A stretch of DNA of 64,000 nucleotides from Diphasiastrum complanatum (lineage: Eukaryota > Streptophyta > Lycopodiopsida > Lycopodiales > Lycopodiaceae), in assembly GCA_029204225.1 (NCBI GenBank), contig CM055095.1, forward strand, positions 62,415,910-62,479,909, written 5' to 3'. The position numbers were made by a program, and so were the translations under genes. Of the stretch, positions 56,826 to 64,000 are shown piece after piece. The notes under the pieces are model-generated. The model was given only the letters and a program-made list of their open reading frames with translations, was not told where the DNA came from and ran no database searches. Positions within the stretch are counted from its first letter, which is position 1, and each line of letters starts with the position of its first letter.

Positions 56826-56950
56826 ACGGACTTTTTGTATCCATCTATTAAAGATGATGGCCACGCGGGTCATCATTATTCACACGTGTTTACGTCTACA
56901 CGTAAAGATGGAGTTATCATAATTTATTTGAAAAGAGATCGAGGTGATAT

Positions 56951-57534
56951 GCTCTGATACAACTGATGAGAATGGAGTTTGCAGTCGCAAAACTTTCACG
57001 AAGGCGAAGCAACTGCGATTCTCTTGCGACTCGGATGGAGTTTAGATGCGATCGCTGGACACTACCAGCTGAATCACTCCTACAGTCCTCCAGAATGTAG
57101 TCAGGCACTGCTGATCTACATTTATAAAATTAATACAGCATTCAACATAGTTTCAACCAAGGTGCGGAATTAAAATGAACAAGGAAACTTAGACACACGA
57201 ACAACAGACACATTTTCATTTGAGATCAGACACGACAAGAAAATCATCTATATTGATCTTTCTCCGATTCTTCAAGCACTACATGCAAATCCATGCAGTG
57301 CGTTGGGGTGGGAGAAACACGGTTCTCTCACGAGTAATCATCTCGCTTTACTAGCGGACAGTTGGATCTACAGATCCTAGACAAAATTGTCTTCGCACGT
57401 AGGTGGACATGTATTCTATAATTTTGTCTTGATTGCTTACTAGCATCAGACTACTTCATTACACTATATGTGTGTTCTATATTCTGTCAAGTATCATCCA
57501 GTAAGTATATAGTCGCTCTATGTAACTTTTAGAT
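56951..57534 (-). repeat. Probable minus-oriented LTR remnant with primer site
   Basis: GCTCTGATACAA at 56951-56962 is a near-copy of the reversed Met-tRNA primer site, and TGATGAGAATGG just after it could be an LTR edge. No body is seen on its left. Boundaries are uncertain. Confidence 0.4.
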
Positions 57535-59426
57535 CATAACCTACCATAAATCCCTGCTCGACTTTCTCATCAAGCTTCTTTCGAAGCTTATCAGGAATAT
57601 GTGCATAAGCTGCACAACCAAAGATTCTGACGTGAGACATGTTGGGCTTTCTACCCCACCATAGCTCATGCGGTGTCGTGTGAGGAACACCAGACTTGCC
57701 TGTTTTGTTCTGGATTTATGCGGCTGTAGCTACTACTTCAGCCCATGATACCCTTGGAGCTTTCGAGTAGGCCATCATGCATCTGGCTGCTTCCATCAGG
57801 ATTTTGTTCTTTCATTCTACAACACCATTGTGCTGCGGTGTGTAGGCTACAGTCCTTCTGTGAATGATGCCACAATCATTCAAGAAGTTAGTGAATCGAT
57901 TCGAGATGTATTCGCCACTTCGATCTGTCCTGATCTGCTTCACCTTGTTGCCTATACATCTTTCAACCCAATTCACATATTCTGTGAATTTATCAAGTGC
58001 TTCAGATTTAGTCTAAATAAAATACACTCTGGCAAATTTGCTATAGTCATCAATGAAGGTTATATAATATTTTGAACCTCCTACTGAGATCACATTGAAT
58101 GGTCCGCAGATGTCAGAATGCACTAACTCCAGAATCTTAGTCGTTCTATAGGAGTCTTTGATGAATGGAGTGCGCGACATCTTTCCCTTCAAACATGCAT
58201 CACAGGTGGTCAAACTAGTTGCATTCGAGATGCTGACCCCTGTTATCGCTCCATGATGGCTTGCCTGGTAAAGTGCCATTGAGTTCATGTGGCAGAGTCT
58301 TCTGTGCAAGTCGTCATGAGTCTGATGCACCTGATCTGCAGGTAGGCATACCTTCAGATGATATAGGTATCCTTTCCTTCTGCCTTGAGCGATCAGAGTA
58401 CTGGTACTGGTGTCAATCACGTTGCATGCTTTGTCAGAAAATGTCACACGCATCCCTGCATCTGCTATTCTTCTACAGAGAGCAAATCTTGTTGCAGAGT
58501 AGGCACAAATAGAACGTCTTCGAGTCGTCTGTATTTGCCATCAGTGTTGAGCCATAGTGAACCAATACCATTCACTTGATGCTTAGATCCATCTCCAAGA
58601 ACTATGAATCTTGAAGGATCTGCACTTCTGAAATTAAACTTTATTTGTCTTGATGTCACGAAGTGTGAGGTGGCTCCTGAGTCTAGGATCACCTCATGTG
58701 TGTCAGTCGCTGACGCTGCACACACGTCTTCACAAATGCACAATCTTGCCTCTGATTCGACTCCCTCTTAGGCTTAAATTCTTTCTTGGATTTTTCTTTG
58801 TTGCTGTAGAGGGCCTGGTTAGAACCATCTTTGTGATCAAGATGTTCTCTGGCCTCGACTTCCTCTCGAATCTCGAAAATCGCCTTTTCGAGATTCATGG
58901 TAGGATATTTCGCGAGTAGGATTCTTGTCGTCTAGAATGATCCGGGTAAGGCTCTCAACAGGTACGTGAGCTGCTTCTCAGCTGACACAATGTTCTCTAT
59001 TCCAAAGTTGTGTAGCGATAGGAATAGATCCTTCATCTTTCTTACGAAAGAAGTGAGGTCTTTTCCATTCCTCTGTAGATTCATCAGCTGATCTTCTAGC
59101 ATCATGATTTGACTTCTTGACTTCGTCTGAAATCTAGTGAGCAATGCATCCCACATCTCCTTAGCTTTAGAGAGTGTTGCTAGGTCAAGTGTGAGACTAT
59201 CTTCGATGGAAGATGAAAGAAAGGCTACTGACTTGTCATTTTTCTCCCTCGATTCGCGTAGTTCCTTGTCTGATGTCATAGGCATTTCTTCTGTGCCATC
59301 CACCCAGGGGAATAAACCTTCGCCCTTGAGTATGAGTGATGTCTTAACTTTCCAGGCTAGAAAGTTAGATTCTGAAAAATCAAGTATTGTGCAAATCTTG
59401 CTCTGCATGCTGCTGATTGAAGCCAT
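57535..59426 (-). pseudogene. Ty1/copia gag to integrase remnant
   Basis: Gag from 59426: ISSMQSKICTILDFSESNFL, AWKVKTSLILKGEGLFPWVD and MMLEDQLMNLQRNGKDLTSF. Protease VILDSGATSHFVTSRQIKF (~58660-58700). Pre-integrase LHRRLCHMNSMALYQ and CDACLKGK. Integrase ELVHSDICGPFNVISVGGSK, YITFIDDYSKFARVYF, QHNGVVE and HELWWGRKPNM, AYAHIPDKLRKKLDEKVEQG, to about 57545. RT and RNase H are absent. It is the same lineage as 15493-17345. Confidence 0.88.
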
Positions 59427-59530
59427 TGCTTCTTGAAGTCTGTTCCCTTGTTGATGGTTGTTTGTCTGAATGCTTGGCCTCTTGGATCTTATAGCTTCTT
59501 GGCCATGTCAGAACATGACAAGATAGGTAG

Positions 59531-59542
59531 GCTCTGATACCA
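59531..59542 (-). promoter_or_regulatory. Primer binding site of the minus-strand copia
   Basis: GCTCTGATACCA is the reversed Met-tRNA primer site, about 100 bp upstream of the gag start. The 5' LTR should start at about 59544 and run right; its far edge was not found. Confidence 0.75.
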
Positions 59543-61852
59543 CTGAAGATGAAGACTTTGAAATTGTGAAAAAAAAGATTTTGATCCCACAATGGTTTAC
59601 CAAATAGCATATCTCCACAAATCTCACATTGTGCTTGTAATCTACTACTTACTCAATTAACTCCTAGAGAATATCATTTTTCAGAGAGTGCTATCTCTCA
59701 AATTATCAAACCATAATCTCAGCTTCTGGAGATTAAATGATCCTTATAATCCTATTTTTAATGTACATCCATTCATTATCCAATTGTTGTAGATTTATTC
59801 ACCTTATTGCATATACTACAGAAATACATGAGAATCACAAATTAGGTTTACAATCACTTATGGTCTCTTACGAGCTCATGGACTTTTACGTCTACCTACA
59901 AGTTCTTACGTTTGCTCATGAGCTTACATTCTACGATCATTTATAGGTCTTTATGCTTGATAATTAGCTTATTGCTTTATGGTCGTTTACATACATTTTA
60001 CGTTTGCCCATGGCTTACATCTTATGACTTCTTATGAACTATTGAATCGACAACGACATCAATAATGACAATGACTATTGAAGGGTTGACAAATATTTGT
60101 CGAGAGCTAACAAATAACATGTTATCACTTGTTTGAAGCTAACGACTTGCTCTAAGCATTGTTAGCAAGTAACTATCCTGAAACCAAAATGGATAAGTGA
60201 CAACGCCATATGGCTAAGTGCCAATTACAATCTACAGCTCAATGCAGCTAAGTGCCAATTGCCCCTGGCTAAATGGCTACTATCAACCATCATTTGGATA
60301 ATTCCATTCAGCATTCTTAACTAATATAGATAGTTGATCATTTCTCAAGCTAAATAATAGATTGGATTGATTTGATTCAATTGAATACAGATCAAGAGTT
60401 GATTAACTTGTGATCAATTTTTGATAGAGTATTGCTAGCAACATTGTACTGCTTATTAGCGGAAGTGTATCAAAAAAATATGATCAGTGATTCAAAGTTA
60501 GTTTCAAGTATGCGGTTGCATTTGCTATTGTCTTGTGCTTGCTATTCATCTGATTTGTACATGCTAATTATTGTATACAATCCTACAGTCTTATAGCTTT
60601 CGATATTATGTCAGAATGAATGTATACTTCATTTATGAATTGTTATTGTCGATGTCTGATCTATCAAACACTTACGCATATCAATACTTGTACTTTGTTT
60701 ATGTTTGTCTACGTAGTCAATCTCATAGATTCTAATGATTTTGAAATTCGAATCAAGTAGAATCAAATGCGACTCTTGTCGCGATAGTATGGTTTAAATT
60801 TAATAGGTGTAGTCATGCATTGAAATAGGATCATTCCGTAGAGCCCAACATTTGCATCTATTGAATGCAATTTTATGTAGTGTCGGCCTTCTTTACCTTT
60901 TTCTAACTACACACACCCCCCCTCCCCCCCCAAAAAAAAAAAAAAAAAAAAATCTTCTAATCAGACTAGACTATTCAATTCTCAAAAGATTCCAACAGTA
61001 TTCCAAATATTCTATCGATCCATATTTTAAGACAGGTCCATCTATGAACTTATAGTAGATTCCTTTTAGAATCTATTTCCAATTGTTTCTCTTGGATAGA
61101 CTTTTTTTTTTAATTATCAGTTTTAGTGTTTTCTAATTTCAAAATATAAAATAGCAAAATTATCATAGAGTTAGCGCTTGTTGAAATTTATAAGTATAGC
61201 AAAGTTAGGCAAGAAATAGTTTCATGTATTGAATATTTCTTTTATAGAAAGGTAAATAGTCAAAATCTAAGGCTAAATATCTTCAAATCTGTCATAATCA
61301 TATCAAAGTTCGGCTATAATGGTTTTGATGTGATGGTCAAATTTATAATTTTCAAACAAAAATATAAAAATATAGCCAAACAGTGAAAAATAGCCGAAAT
61401 AAAAAAAACTTTGGTCAATTTCTCCCTTTCTTTATAAGAAATTAGATTATAAAGAATTCCTTCCAAAGTGTTAAAAGTCAACAGTATGTGTTAATGATAA
61501 GTAATTATATCATATCTAAATCATAATAAAAATTCACATGAGATCAAGTGAATATTAATAACAATATTTTGTGTCACTAGGTAACATAGGAAAATGGTTC
61601 CCAATCTACAACTAAGCTACATGAGTTAAATGGATGTTAGTAGTCCTCCAATGACATAATCCAAGGTTCACATGAAGTAATTGCTACTTTCCAAGGAATC
61701 TCATGAATTTGGGCTATGAAGCTCAAATTTTAAAAATTCAACGTATTTATAATAGAGACATAGCTTAGGGTTTCTTGTGAAGAATTGAAAAAGATTATCT
61801 ATGTTAGATATAGGGGTCTTATGTTTTTTACATCAAGCATCTAGGTGTAGGA
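59543..61852. other. No gene; AT-rich, probably contains an LTR
   Basis: Holds short local repeats (GAGCT(C/T)A..TTTTACGT..CTTACG at 59860-59960; GGCTAAGTGCCAATT at 60205-60265) and a C-run/A-run (60910-60952). Open frames show no domain. The left part should be the LTR of the copia at 57535-59426. Confidence 0.4.
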
Positions 61853-62509
61853 TGTTGATTGGAATAAATTTGACATAGATGGCAAATTATGCATTTCCAC
61901 TTGTAATGCCACTATTGAGCCAAAATATAGTAAGAGGCTAAACACGTGCCAATTAGAGTGTAGACAAGTGTAAAGCTTTTGTTTGATGAATTCCAAGAGG
62001 TCCAATAGGATTTAGAGGTGAAACCTTGTGAGTCCAATAGGAAATTGAGGTGTGCTTGAATATAGTCCAATAGAATTAAGAGGTGCATGGATCAATGGTC
62101 CAATAGGATCAAGAGGTGACAAAGTATGGTCCAATCATAGTTAAGCATAGTGGTAGCTTGTGGATCTACTAGTATCATTGTACTCCTCATTTTGGATCTA
62201 ATTGATTTGGTGATTTCATGGATTTTGTGAGTTATTGAATTTCTAGCTTTCTCTCTCTACCCGAGAGCTCATGATGTTTTTCTCTCTCTACCCGAGGAGA
62301 GCAGCTTGTTTATACTTATAATACTTTTGAATACTTCCCACACGTGTGAGTGAGAGTTGGAAGTGATTGAATGCATGTAGTAGTGTGCTTTTGCCATAGA
62401 ATCAAAGATAGATCTTGAATCTCAATCTAGTCTTGATCTTGGTGCATCTACACACCTTAGGAGATCACAAGTACATGTAGTGGACAATCCACACGTGTGA
62501 AATTCAACA
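61853..62509 (+). repeat. Copia-type LTR (about 657 bp) with CCAAT array
   Basis: Begins TGTTGATTGGAAT and ends AAATTCAACA, followed by the primer site TGGTACCAGAGCC at 62510. Its 3' part (62399-62492) also occurs at 41788-41880. CACACGTGTG palindromes lie at 62339 and 62490. The left end is set by the TGTTGA/TCAACA inversion and is less certain. Confidence 0.6.
61999..62136 (+). promoter_or_regulatory. Five-copy CCAAT-box array
   Basis: GTCCAATAGGAT-AAGAGGTG recurs at about 61999, 62031, 62065, 62097 and 62129, a spacing of about 32 bp, in what looks like the U3 part of the LTR. Repeated U3 boxes commonly act as enhancers; activity is inferred. Confidence 0.7.
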
Positions 62510-62751
62510 TGGTACCAGAGCCTACCTAAGGTTACCATGCATTTTGATCCATCTAAGTGAAAAAATTTCATCAATCTTGAGCTAGAAGTTGTCAAGGCCC
62601 ATTTTCCTAGCTATCTTGTTCAATCTTGGATCAAAAGAGATCAAAAGGACATTGATTGGGTCTGACCTGGTACTGTACGGAATCAGGTGCTCAGACATGT
62701 GTGAGGAACATCCAATTTCAGTTTGGAAGTTCTCTCTCATGCTTGATCAAT
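62510..62751 (+). other. Primer site and truncated leader
   Basis: TGGTACCAGAGCC follows the LTR, then about 230 bp of leader with no recognisable coding before it breaks into the LTR of another element. Confidence 0.5.
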
Positions 62752-64000
62752 CTACTCAAACTTGCATTCTATCTTTCCCACACTTTCAAAAAGTGTTTAT
62801 TCAAATGAAATTTAGAGTAATGAACTTTGAAAAGTCAACCTCTAAGTCTAAAACAAGTTTTGGCCTCAATATGCCAAATATGGAAATATTGCAAAATGTG
62901 ATGAAACTAGTTGAATCTTTCACACTCCCTCTTCAACTAGTTTTAGCATAGACTTTGATAATACTCCAAGTAAAGTCCTATGCTTTATGAACAAGTCTTT
63001 TCCCAATGCTTTGGTGAAGATATCAGCTACACATTCCCTTGAAGACACATGTTGAAGCTCCACCTCCTTTGCAATGACTCGCTCCCTCACAAAATGATAT
63101 TGTATCTCAATATGCTTGCTCCTAGCATGAAAGATAGGATTGGATGCCATTCTTTGGGCTGATTGATTGTCACAAAAGATGATTGGGCTCTCTGAAAAAT
63201 CCAGCAAGTGAAGATCCTTGATCATCCTCTTGATCCATACCATCTCCTTTGTGCAATGTGTACGAGCTTTGTACTCGGCCTCACTAGATGACAATGAGAT
63301 AGTGGCTTGTTTCTTTGACATCGATGATATAGCTCCATCACCTATGAAAATACAATAAGAACTAATGGATTTCCTATCCATTATATCTCCAGCATAGTCC
63401 GAATCTGAAAATCCAAAAAGATTAGGTGATGATCCCTCATACAATATGCCAAAATCTCGAGTTCCAATGATGTACCTCAAAACTCGCTTTCCTAGCTTCC
63501 AATGCTCCTAGCATAGTTTTTGCCAATAGAACTTTGATCCATCATAAGAATGATCTTCTTCCTAAGCATAGACCTTCTTTCAATGATAATGTAATGCTTA
63601 AAATAGAAACAACCATAATTGATATAGAGAATAGTGTCCACTTGGGATGCTTCACTATTTCTTACATCAATTTTACATGTAAAAATGTGACTAGAACATG
63701 AAGAATCAAATAGAATGTAAATGAAATGATTCTACCATGCTTCCAACTATGTACTCTCTGGAAAAATACAGAAAACAAACATTAAATGTGAGTGATCAAC
63801 TTTTGCTTGCATGTCTCCCCCTTCTTTGTCCTTTGTTGCCTTACATAAATGATGCAAATCCAGCACCACATGACTCCATAAACCAAGTAGTTTGCACTAG
63901 TCCATCTTCAAGATCTACTTGACACAAGAAAATGACCATGAATTCACCAAAAATTGACAATCTCCAAGTATCGGGACCAAGTAGCTCAACACTTGAGAAC
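62752..64000 (-). mobile_element. Second copy of element B subfamily, truncated
   Basis: A partial 3' LTR (62752-62924), RNase H (62920-63480) and the foreign segment (from about 63502) follow in the same order as 44036-45120. Similarity to the first copy ends at about 63842; only short weak matches persist to the window edge. Confidence 0.85.
62920..63480 (-). pseudogene. RNase H domain of the second element B copy
   Basis: Open to its natural end LVEEGV, with the stop TGA inside the LTR start. Reads GFSDSDYAGDIMDRKSISS (DSD intact), LSSSEAEYKARTHCTKEM, CDNQSAQRMASNPIFHARSK and IFTKALGKDLFIKHR. It lacks the one-base deletion seen in the first copy. RT is absent upstream. Confidence 0.88.

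Noticed and set aside
56656-56844. Lys/Arg-rich open frame on the minus strand
   Set aside because: Translation of the GAATCTTTCTAGA short repeat.
60852-61055. Small + frame with Pro and Lys runs
   Set aside because: Created by a C-run followed by an A-run; no homology recognised.

Overview
This is plant nuclear DNA: AT-rich, intron-bearing, and dominated by nested retrotransposons, long (AG)n/(CT)n tracts and degenerate tandem repeats. One host gene is clear, an SBP-box transcription factor of the miR156-targeted SPL class. It is encoded on the + strand in three coding exons (21053-22335, 36318-36487, 36790-37739; 800 residues predicted). Its first coding intron, at the position conserved inside the SBP domain, is about 14 kb long and full of transposons. 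The repeat load and giant intron fit a large-genome plant (fern, gymnosperm or similar). The lineage cannot be fixed from the sequence alone.

Layout. 1-315: a 25-bp tandem array. 750-10030: a decayed minus-strand Ty1/copia element split by a young, apparently intact + strand copia element (1582-8013; TSD TGCAC; LTRs differ by two substitutions and one indel). Its single 1317-residue Gag-Pol frame is open. 11590-13850: a second decayed minus-strand copia. 14250-17700: gypsy and copia remnants on +. 17700-19480: no gene. 19600-21052: SPL promoter and 5' leader. 21053-37739: SPL. Its big intron holds a gypsy integrase scrap, a minus-strand LINE (24710-32780) interrupted by a 5.3-kb hAT transposon (27115-32453; TSD GTCGAGGG), and a + strand copia 3' end with LTR (33293-34493).

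Downstream of SPL, 39540-41790 is a repeat block built around the inverted repeat TCACTCGA...TCGAGTGA. A + strand copia (about 41878-51161) is interrupted by an opposite-strand sibling (43555-49393; TSD TGATC). In that sibling the reverse-transcriptase region is replaced by about 0.9 kb of unrecognised sequence that stays open in frame with Pol. A second copy with the same junction sits at the right edge (62752-63842). Between them lie a degenerate Tat/Athila-like gypsy element (51165-56521), a minus-strand copia remnant (57535-59542), and an LTR (61853-62509) with a CCAAT-box array.

The most unusual items are the RT-replaced copia subfamily, the hairpin repeat block, the hAT-in-LINE nest inside the SBP-splitting intron, and an exact miR156 site in the last SPL exon. 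No tRNA, rRNA, CRISPR or bacterial operon was seen.
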